From Sitta carolinensis (taxonomy: Eukaryota; Chordata; Aves; Passeriformes; Sittidae), in contig CM063290.1 in assembly GCA_032173965.1 (NCBI GenBank), forward strand, positions 12,487,501 to 12,551,500: DNA of 64,000 nucleotides. Direction: 5' to 3'. The position numbers and the translations under genes are program-made. Every line of letters starts with the position of its first letter. Within the stretch, counting starts at the first letter, position 1. This document shows positions 1-13,500 of the stretch, one piece after another. A model generated the notes under the pieces. That model was not told the origin of the DNA. It did not search any database and worked only from the letters and a program-made list of their open reading frames with translations.

Positions 1-179
1 GTGCTCACACAATCCCTGCAGCAACTCGATCTCGGGGCTCCCTTGGCAACGGCAAAGCCAGAGGAAGGAGGAATTGCCCTCCAGCATGTTCCAAAAAGGC
101 AGCATGCTGTAAAATTCATTACCCTCAGACTAGTTTTAGCCCTCCTGTACAATACATTTTGTGTCTAATCTTGGTAACA

Positions 180-1540
180 CGTCGTCTCTCCGCCACCAGC
201 CCGACAGCGCGTTTCGCTGCCGATGGTAATGAGAGAAGCTCTGCTCGGCAGGCGCACATGGCACCCTGCTCCTGGAGACACATTTCCAGGCTGCTTTGAG
301 CTCTCTTCACTTGAAGTCACCAGCACTCGTTTTCCAGTGCATGGCGCGGCAGGTGAGACGCCGCCTCTCCGGTCCTGCGGGCGGACGGATGTGCACAGGG
401 ATGAGGGGCGAGGCTGAACTTGGGGTCCAGCCCGAGCGCCCGCAGCCCGGAGGTGCACACGGGGCTTGCACCCCTTCAGGTCTGCCCTCCGGAATGAGCT
501 GCAAGAGCTGTGCGGCACCAGGACACGGTTCATTTCCCCTTGTGGGCGCGTATAGCCCGTTTAAATCTATTCGAAGTGGTCTGCGGAGCGGAGCATCCCT
601 CAGGCTCGGGAGCTCTGCTGATCCCGGGTACCGGAAACCAAACACCAAGGGAAGGCAGAAGAAATGTTGCTGCTTATGGGGAAGCTTTGTTGAGCAAGGA
701 AAGACGAGCTGTCATGCCCTGTATGGGCTGATGGATGTGCAAGGAGGAAGCCAACCCCCGAGGGGCTGCAGAAGCAGCAGCGGTCTGCGCGCCCGGGGCC
801 GTGGCAGCTGCTGCTGCGCCCTCCGCCCTGCCCGGCTCCGCCGCCGCACCCCGAGCCCCCCGCTGCCTCCCGGGCCCTCCGAGCCTGCCCCGAGATGATC
901 CAGGCCGCAGGTTCCTGTTTGGTTCACGGTTTGGTGTAGGGGAGGAGGCTGTAGCATCCGCCTTTCGCTCCCGTCCCTGTTGCAGAATGAGTCACCGTGA
1001 GGAAGGAGCTGAGCGACAGGCGAGAGGCTAATTCGCCTTGTGACGGTGATTCAGCCCCTGCGGGGTGGTGGCAGCGTGAGTAGAGCTATTGTTTCTCCCC
1101 ACCAGCCGATGACAGAAGTGTTCTTGCCCCTCTCACTGTAGAGGAAGAAATATGAACTAAGCGATGTGTAAAATAGTGTGATGAGTGATGTCCCCGCTCC
1201 GGGAACAGCCTCTGGTTCTCAGCCTGGGCTGCACGCAGGGCACGTTGCTGTGCCAGCAGCCAGCCCCTCTCCTGCCACGGGCGCTGCTGCTGCAGTGCCA
1301 GCCCCAGGAGCAGCTCGGGGCACTCGGAAGGGCTGGGCTGGCTCGGTGCGCCCCGCGGAGCGCCCAGGCAGCCTGGGAGCGCCACGCCAGCTGCTCCCGC
1401 GGGGCCATCAGCGAGTCCCCATCAGCAGCTGTGTGCCGCCCAGCGCCCTGGGGACGCGCCCGGCATCCCCTTCACGCAGGGGTGCGCCGGGCCACGGCAC
1501 AGCCACGCGAGGCGAATGGGACCTGGGCTTTGGGCAGTTC
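180..1540. promoter_or_regulatory. Orphan CpG-rich segment, possible promoter
   Basis: GC content and CpG density rise well above the flanking sequence, most strongly at about 360-480, 770-970 and 1380-1510. The sequence on either side is CpG-poor. In vertebrates such segments usually mark promoters. No recognisable protein exon lies in it. A short ATG-containing piece with an acceptor-like CAG before it and a GTGAGA donor after it occurs at 341-352, but nothing ties it to a known gene. By mammalian synteny BDH1 would be the next gene upstream of DLG1 on the same strand, and its 3' end, not its promoter, would face this window. The segment may therefore belong to a non-coding RNA, a remote DLG1 leader exon or another gene off the left edge. 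CpG enrichment is seen directly; the promoter role is inferred. Confidence 0.45.
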
Positions 1541-4500
1541 TACAGGCTACAAAATCAGCGGAGTCTGCCAAAGCCTGAGTGCTGTGACCGACAGGGAGTG
1601 GTTATCCTCTGCCTCTTGTAAAACGAGGTTTGGGGGCATCAGGTGAAACTAGCAGAAATATGTTCACCTCAACAAATGAGGAAAAACTGGTTTACAAAAC
1701 TTGTATTTAAGTTGTTGTCTGTTGCATGGCAGAGAGGTTATGAAAATTTTACAAGGATTTAAAAAATGATTCATTGTATTAAGAGAAGATAATACCTGGT
1801 GGTCACTAAGTCAAATACAACCCCTCAATTAGGAATTCCTTGAACCAAGCGTCACTAGATGTGGAGGTGGAGATGCAGAAGCTGTGTTTTCAAGCTCCCC
1901 TGGACATTTACCCTCCCCTTGGCACACCTCCCTGAAAGAGGTTCTGCCAGTCCGACTCACTGTTTCCACATCCCTTTGCTCAAAATATGTGTGAAATTTA
2001 TAGGTTCTTGCATAAGTAATACGTGGACTTTAAACAAATGCTCCAAAATCCAGTATGGCAAAATTAATATGAAGCTGAAAAAAACCCATAAATCATCTTT
2101 TACTGACTTTAGCATTTACTTCTTCCAGTTATTTACATTTTTCTCATTTTGTACTTGCAATTTAGATGAGGCCCAAGGAGCTGCATATCAGATTAATGCA
2201 TGACTGATAACAGCTTCAGGATATTCAGGCAGCAGCAATATGTGTATCACTGACAGTGAATATTCATAGGGATAGATCAGCTTGGAGGATTAAAAGTCAC
2301 ATCCTAGAGGGGTGGATATAATGAAAACAGGAGTAATCAAGTAAATGAAGCAGAAAAGGTGTAGCTTTATTGGCTTTTTATAGTCACAGTCTCAGTCTCC
2401 TTCAGTTCCTAATTACTGTTGCCGGAAGATAACAGCTATTAGCACCGGCTACAGATCCTGGGCTCTTTGAAGTCCCGAACAATAGACCACAGGAGGTGCT
2501 ACAGGACCTTCTTCATCTTCTCCCTAGTCTACACCACCCCTGGGTCATGCAAACTGCTGATGGCTGTTTCCACCAGCATCGCTCCCAGTCACCTTTGATC
2601 ACAGCCACACTTGCAATAGCTTCAAGGAAAAGCTATTTTGGTGGAATAAAAATTATTTTTTTTTTGCCTGATCGTATCAAAACAACCCTGAGGAAGGCAG
2701 TCCTTGTATCTGCCTGGGCAGGGAGGAGATGCAAACTGTTTTGGGCTGTGCTGAGATCTCACCAGGGAACCTTCCCCGCTCCTGACCGCCTGGCTCAGCC
2801 CGGTGACAGCAGCACCCCAAGTCTGCCTTAGCCATGTCTGGGTATGAGTGTGAAATAAAGCATCAGGCTCCTTGTCAGATCCAACAGGCACAGTGAGATG
2901 CAGGGTGCACAGAAGGTCAGCACTTACCTCTCAATTAAACCTGCAATCTAAAAATTACAACCAAAATGGCTCTTTAATTCAAGTGTGTTTTCCTTAATTT
3001 CTAGGGACTTACAGATTTCTCCTGTACACAACAAGAGCTACAGATACCTTTAAATTTCTCCATAAGATAAAAACACCTTTTAACTGTTCACCATGTGGTT
3101 TTGCTCTAGTTTCACACCATTAAGAGGTTAGAACACTCAGCCCTGTTTTCACACTACAAGCAGATGTTTGGTTGCCTTGTCCACAGCCAGCTGATTTCAT
3201 CTGTTTTGTGTAGGGCTCTGCAGCATCAGTAATAAATGATTCACTCTGAGCATGGGGTTTTATGCTTTCCATGTGCAGAAACCATGGGAAGGACAGAGCT
3301 CTCCCTTCCTATGTACCTGGCACCTGCCAGGTGCTGCTCAGGACATTCTGCAGTATTTTTGCACAGCCCTTGTTCCAGTCTAGGAGCCTGCACAAGTGCA
3401 TTTTCAGATGAAGAGGTTGCTTTGGTCTCTTTGCAAGTATTCTCTGAATTAGGCAGTTCTGAAAAAGAAGGCAAAACCATCCTCTCCTTGGACCACAGAA
3501 AATAGGTCAGGAGGAAATTCATGGATCTTCCAATCTGATTGCTTATTATCTCAAGCAACCAGATGATGTAATCACCTTCATAAACAGGTACACTCTTCTT
3601 GTGTGGAAGCTGCTGCAGACACCCATGGTTCTGATGAATAGAAACCTTGTTTTAGAAAAAAAGTACCCAAAAGTACAACCCAAACTTTAATTGTGGCCAA
3701 CTGAAAAAAATTTGTTCTTGTGGCAGTACCAGCCTAGGCTGCTGTTCTCACTCCCAGCTCCTCAGGCTCCTGTTAATAGATAATCACTTCTGCTCTATGC
3801 TTTTTTATAAGTGAGGGCATGACATTAGTGGGATTTTATCTGGACTCCTGGTTTGCTGTCTGTGTGCCAATGTGGTGGGCTGACAGCAGCATTGTGCTGT
3901 AAGTGCTATGGGAGAGAGGGCTCTGCAACAGCTGGAGGTGGAGCTACCCCATCTTCGTGTAATGGAGAAGTGGGAAAAGCTTTCTGCCCCCAGAATCAGT
4001 GCTTTGCTGCAACCAGCCTAAGGCTGTCCTTCAAACGGTATCAATACAAATCTCCTGCATGAGCAAATTCATTTTAGACCCTTTTATTTGTTTTATCACC
4101 TCTTGTGTCCTGGGTGATGGTAAAAGGCAATTAAACCCCAGTCTTGCTTTCAACTTCAGCAGATTTTAATTTGTCCTCTGATGTTGCAAGAACTCTGAAA
4201 CAAACTCTCTGGCTCTCTAGAAAATACCTACCCTGCTCCATGTTTAGGGAGGGGTTTGGCTGTTTTGTGCTGTGAGTGTTACCTGCTTCCTCAGGGTCTC
4301 CTAAACCAAGCCATGAGTCTGGAGATTGTACATCTCTGACTCTGCCTGCTGTGTGTTCATCCCCAAAACTTTGTGAGGCTGATGGGCTCAGCTCCTTTCC
4401 AGGAAAGGGCTGCCTCTCCCCCAGCAGTGCTGGTGGAGCCCCTGCCTCCCAGTAGCTCAGCACAGGGAGTGCAGCACCCACACCCTGTAGGTGCTTTTGT

Positions 4501-7500
4501 GGAATGTGCAGCTGCAGGCTGTGGGCAAAGCTGTGTTGTAATGCCAGGGTCGTTCCCCTTCCCTGAGCCTCTTCTGCACCTCCTCAGGCCAGCAGGGGCT
4601 CATCCTACCCTGCTCAACCCTGTGGTGCCCCTGGGCCTCCCTGAGCCACCTCCAGTTCCTGCACTGGGGGATGCCTGTGTGACGGCTCAGCTCCAGTCGT
4701 GCTGGGGAAGCAGAGGGGTTAGGGGAGTGCAAAACAATCCAGCCATGGGAGGTGCTGATCCCCAGCCACACAGTCCCAGACCTTGAGAACTTCAGGACAA
4801 TGCAAGTTTTTTGTTGGGAGGCACTCATCCACCACGATCTTGACTTTCAAGCTGAATCTCCCTGTGTTTAAGCTGGAACGATGTTTTCCTAGCCCTGTGA
4901 AGTGATGCAAGTTCATGCTTCGGCTGGAAATCTTTGCTGTTTGGCTTGTGAGTCAATGTACTGGCCTCTAGCTGTCCAGAACAGCTGCTGTTTGGCCTTC
5001 CCTGGTCTAACAAACTGAACTACAGGGCTTTCCTTTTTCCTCCAGTGTGATCATCTCCTTGCTTAACCTCTTATTCCCAGCAGCCTGTGCTGCTTTCTAC
5101 ACATACCGCTATTGTTTTAGAGAAAAAGTAACTTAAAATGCTTCCTTCTTGGGGACTTTGAAGATTTCTAGTTCTGCCCCAGGATCAGTGTGGCCCAGCC
5201 TCACATTTTTCCTTGCTCTCATTCATTTATACGGCCAAAAATCCTGGTGTTATTTACTGATTAACTGTCACTCCCCGCTGCTCCACCTCTCCATCTGGCC
5301 CTGGGCTGTGCCGCTTCTCAGGGCTCCCTCCCCCAGGAGCTGGAAGAGACTGTGTGGATTTTCTTGTGCTACTGGCAAGTCTGTTTTGCTCTGTGTTTGG
5401 GTTCAGCTTTCCCTGGGCTGTGCAGCACAGAGCTGCTTGGCTGCTGCTGGTGCTGCAGACTGTCCCTGTGGCCTGGAGCTGCCTGCTGTTCTGCTGTGTA
5501 AGAGGTTTCCTCACATCCGTGTTACTCTGAATTTTCCCTGCTCCTGCTGCCTTGCCAGGAGTCTGCCTTGCCTGAGAAAGCAAGAGGTTTCCCTCTTGTC
5601 CTGGGCAGCAGGACAGTGGTGGCCCAGCTCTGTGCTGGGGCTGGCTTGGACACGGACTGACTGTGACCCGTGAATTAGCTGGATAAGGGCCGGGCAGTGG
5701 CTGGAGGTTTGCTGGGAGGACAGAAGTGAGGAGTTGTTGGGAGGGGTCTGGGCTATGATATGTTTTATTGCTCATCCTGGCAACTGGGAACTGGGGCAGG
5801 AGCTCACCCCTTTAGCAGACCACACTTCTGAGTGTTCCTTTTTTTTTTTATGCCTTTTAATCAAAATCTCTGGATCTTTGTGATTTCTCTGCGCTCTGTG
5901 GACTCATGTCTCAATTTCTGATGAGTTGTGTAAGGCTGTTTTTTACTGAAGTGTTTGAAAACATTCAGATGTTGCAAATGCTGCTTCTGCCCAGGTGTGA
6001 AGCACTGCCCTGTGTTGGTGATGGGGAGCACTGCCCCAGATGTGGGGCTCCATCAGAAGTCTGGCTCACAGAGGCATGCCAGGCTGACAGCAAGAAGGAT
6101 GAGAGGACAGAACTGGTATTCAAAATAATGACAAATTGAAGAATTCTGCAAATCTACACTATATAGCAATGGGCATGTGAAAACATCACCTTTATTCAGA
6201 TTTTGCTGACATAAATTGCTGTCAAATTACTTTTCCTCTCTCTCTCTGCAGTCCTATAGTGCTGTAGATGCTGTCCTGCAAGCAGGAGAGCCAGTCCCTG
6301 ATGGCAGCACAAGAACTCTCTCAAGGGCATATTGTAGTGGGCAGCTTGTTGTGCAACCACCATGAGGTGTCACAGGTGTTACCTTCTGCACAAATTTTTG
6401 TCTTGTTCTTTTTTCTGCCCTGGTGAAGACCTCTTTGTGACCTGATACTGTTTTGGATTTGTTACACCTCTCACCCTTCAAAATGCTCTGTTACTTTCAG
6501 GTTAGCTGTCACCTCACAGCTCAGTTAATCAGACTCTCATTAGCTTTGGTCCCCTGCTGCTTTTCCCTACTCTGCTGCTTTAATCCTGCTCTGATCTGAC
6601 AAGAAAGGCACATGGAAACAGGGGCTAGGGTATGCTCTGGAAATAGTTATGCCCTTTAAAGCCCTTGGTTATGTTTTTCTCTTTGGTCCTGAAATCTTTC
6701 CATATTGACCACTGTAACCTGCCACCAGAAACCTTCTCATGGAAACTGTTGCCTTGTTCTTTTGCTGTTCTTTCTAGCCTTCTGATTGTTTACATATCTG
6801 GGAGTCAGTTTCTCACGAATTTTCTAAAAATATTATTGTCGACATTCCTTCCAGTTAGGAGGGACAATCGATGGACATTTTCTAAGACCAGTGGAATTAA
6901 AGAGGTTGAACCTCTATCTTCCAATGTGGTCCCTTTCTGTGAAAGGTATATAAGGTAAAGTCAAAAAAATAAATCTCTCTTTCTCCTCTCACTCCAACTT
7001 TGTCATCTCTGTTGCATCTCTCTGTGACGTCACAGCGTCAGGAAACCATTGGTGCTTACATCCTTACATCCTCCAAGATGTGTCTTTTGAACTCAGGGGG
7101 AAAACCACATTGTTTTTACTGCAGTCGAGGGGCAGGGGAATTATTTACTGCAGGGCAGTCCCATGCCATGCATGCCCAGGAGCTCCTCAGCACCCTTGCT
7201 GGCATCTCAGAGGTCTTGGCTCCTTCCCCCTCAGAAGGAGCTGACAAACATCAGCTCATGATCAGAGAGAGCCTGGGGGTGGCAGATCATCACAGATGGG
7301 GCTGGGAGGCAGGAGAGGGGCAGCTTCCCTGGAGGAGGTGCTGGGTTAGAGCCCTCAAGGGAGCAGCCTAGGAAGGAGGGAGGGCTGAGTGGAGCACTGA
7401 ATAGAGGCTTAAACTTTACAGTTTTTTTTGGATTTTGCAGCTCTGATATTCAGTCAGGGATAAGTGTTCATTCACTTGATATCTTAGAAGCTATTGAGAA

Positions 7501-10500
7501 AAAGAGACATTATATGGAGTGCTGCTTTGATTAAAGAATAAGTATTGATGTAATAGTGACAAAGTTGTTCTAGCATCAGCTGACATATGCTAGTCAAAAA
7601 TTGATTACGTGGGGAATCCAGTGATGGTGCCTCTGTGACATGTGGCATCCTGTTCTTGCACATTCATTTTTTTCCCATGCTTTTGAGTTTTCATTCTCTT
7701 CAGTATCTGATGTATGATGTAGGAGAGAGGGGGGAGAAACGAATAAATCAGAATAATGAGCAGGAACATTTTCTCTACTTGCAATTCAGAGTTTTGAACA
7801 GCCTTTTTGATGAAACCCAGAATGTATGAGTGCTAGTTGTCAGCAAAGAACAGACAATTGCAGTATATTCTTTCCACAGGAAAGGGCCTTGCAGCCTGAG
7901 GCAATATTTCCACAGTTTTCCAATGTCTCCGGTCACTTATAACAGGTTTTCTCTGTTTTATGCAGCTGTGGTCTGGCATGCTGTATGACAGGGAAAATTT
8001 TCAGCTTATGGTTTGCAGACTCTGGATTATTAAATAAGTCCTGTGCAGACAGAATAATGTCTGCCTGTGGGGTTTTTCTGGTTTGGCTTTTTTTTCCTTC
8101 CCTTCCCTGAGCTGGAACAATTTCTTTCTCAAAACAGCTCTGAATGTCTTTGCCTTTTCTAAATGCAGGATGATTCTGTCCTCTCTGGTGTGTGAAAATA
8201 TGCCAAGAGTCATTCCACCCCCACTCCTAGCATGCAGGGCAGGGTGGAAGGGCTCCTGGATTTTGACTTCTACATAGATGACATAACTAAGCCCTCTAGT
8301 CTTTCTGCGCCTATTTATGCTTGGGACACTTACCTACTTTTCCCATGTCCTGAAAACCAGCCCTGCAGAAACTGGGGTTCTTGTGCTGCAGGTATAAAGA
8401 GCAAAGAGCTGCAGCTTTCTTGTCGTGGTGGTGTGGGAACAGGCAGGATGGCGCTGCTCCAGCAGCCAAGTCGTGTGTTCAGATCTGCTGCTGCCAATGT
8501 GCACTGTAAGCTGTAGGCCTGGGACTTCTGCTTTCTAACAGTGAGATTTTATTTTACAACTTGATGAACAGAGCTAACTCTCCTTCTCAGTGCTATAGCC
8601 AACAGAACACAGATGGATGCAGCCCAAGCTCATAAAGAGCAGGTATGATTTGCACAACACTCCAGTGCACTGACAATGTTCTTGTGGGATGTAACTGCAG
8701 CTTCAGAAAATGCCTCATCCTACCAAGAAAGAGCCCTAGGCAGTAATGCAGAAATAACAGGTCTATATTGATCCATTAGAGGGGAGCTCACCTGCCATGG
8801 CAGGTATTTGCTCCTGGTATTTCCCTCCCTCATGTCTGGTTCCTGGATCCCACCTCAAAGTTGCACAGATGTAACAGTTCAGAAGGGTCATGTGGAAGAA
8901 AAATCTAAGGAATGAATAATCCACTTAATCTTTATATCAAAAATTTTCTTGGGAGTAACTGCCATGAATTCTTAAACTTGCAGAACAGCCCTGGATGTCA
9001 CTGGGGCCGGTGTCTGTCTCTAGAATTGAACCCCAGGCACTGACCCTCTCCCAGGCCTTGTGTCTTTGCCAGCAGGTTTGGATTTGCAATGGAGGCAGCC
9101 CCTACCATCCCTCTACAGTGCCACATTAATAAAGAGTGAATGGCAAAAGTATGCATTAATAGCATTGAAAATTCAAAGCAAAACATCCCAAAGGGTGTCC
9201 AGTTTCACCTGGTGTTGGAAAGGTAGTTTCTTAATCAACATCAGTGCTGCTTGTCTGGAGTAAAAAAAGAGCAAGTCAATTATCCACTGCTTGACACAGA
9301 ACTGGTTTTGCATGATTTGCAGATTCTGATCCTTGTCTCCTTAATCAGCCTCTTTTCTCTCTCACCACCCACACAAAGCTTCTCTTTCTACCTACTTCTA
9401 GCTCCTGTGTGATGACACTCATTGTTACCCCCATTCGTGGTGCCAGGCCCAGAATAGTGACATCAGCCTCCCTGCCACAGCTGCTGGAGGCAGCCCTGTC
9501 CTGATGGGCACCTGGCAGAGCATCCCATGATCCAGGGGCTGTCCTGACCTGCTGCATGACCACAGGCACTGATGAACAGCAAGAGCTCTCCTCTCACCAG
9601 CAGATTGCTGCTGTGCCCAGGGCATTGCTGAGGGTTCTGCAGGCAGCACACCTGCCTGGCCATAGACAGGCAAAAAATAAAGGCAACTGACTTGCAGTCC
9701 TGAAGATTCTGTTCAAACCTAGCCCTGGAAAATCTGTCTGACTCCAACAGAGAATTCTGTGAAAATTCTTTACAACACCTCAGTTGCTCTTCTGTGTGTT
9801 CATACCTGGAGAAATGTGTTGGTTTCTGCATAAATGTGCACAGGTACAGCACCAAACGAATTTCAATACGAGTAAGAATGAGATAATATTGTATATGTAA
9901 ATTTTTACTGATGCTATTTTTCAGCTAGGGGGTTACACTTTTCCTAAGCTATGGCTTGGGTAACACAGAAAAAAACCTTTGCTGTGGATTGCAAAAACTC
10001 ATTTTCCATGAAGAAGCCATGTCAGAGACTTCTAGGAGATAATTCTAAAGCTACATTCTGTACTCAGAACTGCTGAGTAAACCTGTTTTACCCACAATAT
10101 AAAGAAGTTCAGCAAATGCACGTCATCTGGAAAACAGTTTTAATGCAAGGGATCATGAGGCCAAATTCCAGGAGCAGGAATGCTGGTGGTCTTGTACCAG
10201 GACATTTTCTTGGAAGATCTGTCCCCACCACTTTGCTTCCTGAAAAGAAATGTGATGCTTATGGATTATAATAAAGGAAATCCTTATTCAGATGCTCTGA
10301 TGTTTTAGAAGAAACCCTTCTGATCTGGAAGTCAGATGGGAAGGGTGCTGAGGTGGGCAGTAAACACACAAATGGTGCTGCTGTAGGAATGCAGGTGTAC
10401 AATCTGCTGCTGCTGTTGGCCCTGAAGAGCCAAGGCTGGATGGGGGAGATGCTTTAATGTGAGAAAAAGATTAGGTTATGCTGACTATGGGGTGAAGCAA

Positions 10501-13500
10501 AGTCTTGACTCCAATTTATCTGGTTGGAGACTGTGCCAATTGCCACCATCTCCTAACCTGGGTCCCCAGCTAGCTTTGCATACCCAATTGGTGGTCTCAA
10601 AAAGCATGCACCTTCAGAGATGATGAACCCCCAGCTCCTGTTGGCTTTAAAGATGGTTGTTTTAAGGGTTTTTTTACTTCTTGGTACACTGACTCATGTT
10701 TCAGGTATTATTAGCGTGTACTTAAAAGGGTATTTTCTAGGTCCTACTTTCAAGATCTGTCCCACTGAACCAGTATGGTTCTGTTGTGTTTTCTAAAGTC
10801 AGCTGGTAAAAAAGTTGCATGTGCTCATGAGGTCTTTGGTTTTGCTTTGTGTTTCTAGTAGGAGGTAAATCAGGAAGCTTTTGGTAATTCAGCTCAAAAC
10901 TGTTTTCTCTACCTGTTCCCTTCTCTTGTCAGACAGACAGACCAGAATCAAGTTGTACTGATTACGCCAAGGAATTGCTGCTTCAGACAAAAATTAGAAA
11001 GAGAATTGGGGGTAAAACTTGAAGTTATTGCTGTGAATTTATGTATGAAAACTTGTTTTTAATAACTTTCTGCTATAATAATAATCACAAAAATTTCTCA
11101 CTGGAGAAGTAGGTCACTTGAAAAAAATCACATATTTGAATATTTTTCTGTTTCACCAGGAGCTTGCTATTTTGACACTGCAAATATTTTGATGTTAATT
11201 CAGCTGGCACTGCAGTGAATTATAACCATCGTTGAAGTAAGTGCACAAGAAGGGAAATAGAAGTACAAAGATGCTTCGAAATATGCATTCTGTGAACACA
11301 ATTACTATAAGAAACACGAATATTTCTCTATCAAATCAAGTGTTTATTATTTCTCAAGATTATTTTTTTACCAAATAGAACAAACATGTATCATTTTGCT
11401 ACCCAGATGTTTCCAGAGGTCTCTGTCGAGGTCATTCCTGCTGAGTGCAAGGCAAGTGATGCAAGGAATTAATGGGCAGCAGAACAGAGAAATGCTGTGG
11501 TGCTTGCAGGGGAGGAGGATGGCCCAGGACAAACCCCAAATGCTGCACGTGCATCTCTCTACTGGCTCCTGAAAAGAACAGCAAATTATTCTCTTCTGAG
11601 AAGTGTTTATGTAATTGCTACTCTAAGTGAAAGAAATCTCATCATGGACTTAGGACCAAAATTGTAATTTCCAGTTTCCACCTGCCCTAGCCTTCTGTGA
11701 GAGAGGTTCAGGCCTGTTTGGGGAGCAGGGGACCAGATTGCTTTGGTTTCTGGCGGCTGCTGCAATAATGCTCATCTTCCCCTCCTCCAATCCTGTCCCC
11801 AGGGAGTCCAGATGGAGCAGGTGGGACCCTCCAACCCTGGATCCATGACAGGCAGCAACAAGTACACTACAGAGATGCAGATATGGTATATTTTTTTCCC
11901 TGTGGAAGCCTTTTGGCATGTCTGAGCTCCCCTCTGCCTTTGAATCCAAGGACTGCTCCTGAAGGGTGGATGTAGCTCTGCAGCACCTTGTCTGGGTGGG
12001 ACAGGGGTGTCTCTCCTCTGAGATGTTCCTGGCTGCCCAGCTACCACTTTATCAACACTGCTTGGAGTGTCCTGTTGGGTTCTTCTGATCACTGCTGCAA
12101 CCATTCCAAAATTGTTGTTTCCCCAGCTGTTTGGCAGTTTCACTAATAACCTGCATTACCAAGAGATAGGATTTGGGGCTGTTGTCCCAGATTGCTGGGT
12201 TTATAGACTGTGAAATGCATTCATTTATGGATTTCACTATGACTTCATTCTTTTGCCTGGGAGAGCTGAAGTTGAGTTGTATCACAGGCATGGATAGCTC
12301 TGGCAGATGTGAAGAGCTTTGGGGGACACAGGGCTGTTGCTTGAACTGTAGGGCTTGAAGACATGGAATAACTGAGGGTCAAGTCCTACAGGCACATACA
12401 GAGCTTCCTTTGGTGAGCTGCCCCACTGCAATGGCAAAATGGTGCTCAGACCCTGTGGATAATCTCTCATCAGCTTCATGAACTGAATGCAGCCTCTCCA
12501 TTGATGTCCTGTGCCATCAGGAACTGAGGAAACCTGGTGGGTAGCACAAGGGAAGGCTGGGGAAAGCTCAGCTCTCCTTCCTGAGCATGGTGGTGGTGCC
12601 AGTATTGCTACCCAGGCCTGCTGTGAGCTTGCTGAGCTGCAGACACTGAGAACTCGCTGTTGTAGGAGCAGTGCAAGAGCTCTTTGCTACCTTGACAAAA
12701 CCCACACTGGCTGAGCAGTACTTGGTGTCCTTGTAGCTGCCTATTAGAGCAGAGGTGCTGATTTTTTCATTGTTATTATTAGCAGTGAATTATATTGTTC
12801 AGCCTCTGAAAGGACTAGTGTTGGTGGAGCAAAAACCCAAGGGATTAGCACTCCTGCTCTCACTGTGGCACTGCTGGGGTGGGTGGACCATGTGGGGACA
12901 CACAGAATGGCCCTGCTTAGATCAAATCCCTTTCTGAATATTGTTTTTTTTGTAGAACTGTGCTTTTCTGCTCAGTTATTTCATTCTGAATTGCAAAGGC
13001 ACAGTCATGACTGACTATACTTCTAAATACTGTGATAGCAAAAGTCTTTTCTGCTGCTGGCCTGACACAAAGCACTGCACCACTAGCAGGCAGCAGCAGC
13101 TTTAAATGAGCTCTGCAGACTCTCAAGGAGAAGATGATGGCTCCAAAGGGGATATAGCTTTAGGATGAGGACTGGACAGTCTGTGTGACCACATTAGTTA
13201 CATAGTCATGGGGAAATGGCTGGTGAATATCTGCAGCAAGCTGTGAAGGAAAAGGACTAGGTGGGTAAACATGTTGGGAAGTCTGGTCTCTGAAAGAGAC
13301 ACAGAGATCTCTGCACAGTTCCCACAGTTGTTTCAAACCAAAGATTTTTAATTTTCTGGCTATGCAATTAGCCTTGCTGTGAAGCCTCAGCAATGGGTGT
13401 TTTACCATGTCCCTTGGGAACATTAGTGCCTTAGTTAATTAGTTTACAATTTTAATTAAAATTGTGCTGCTTAATTTCTTTGAACTGTGCTGACTTGAGT

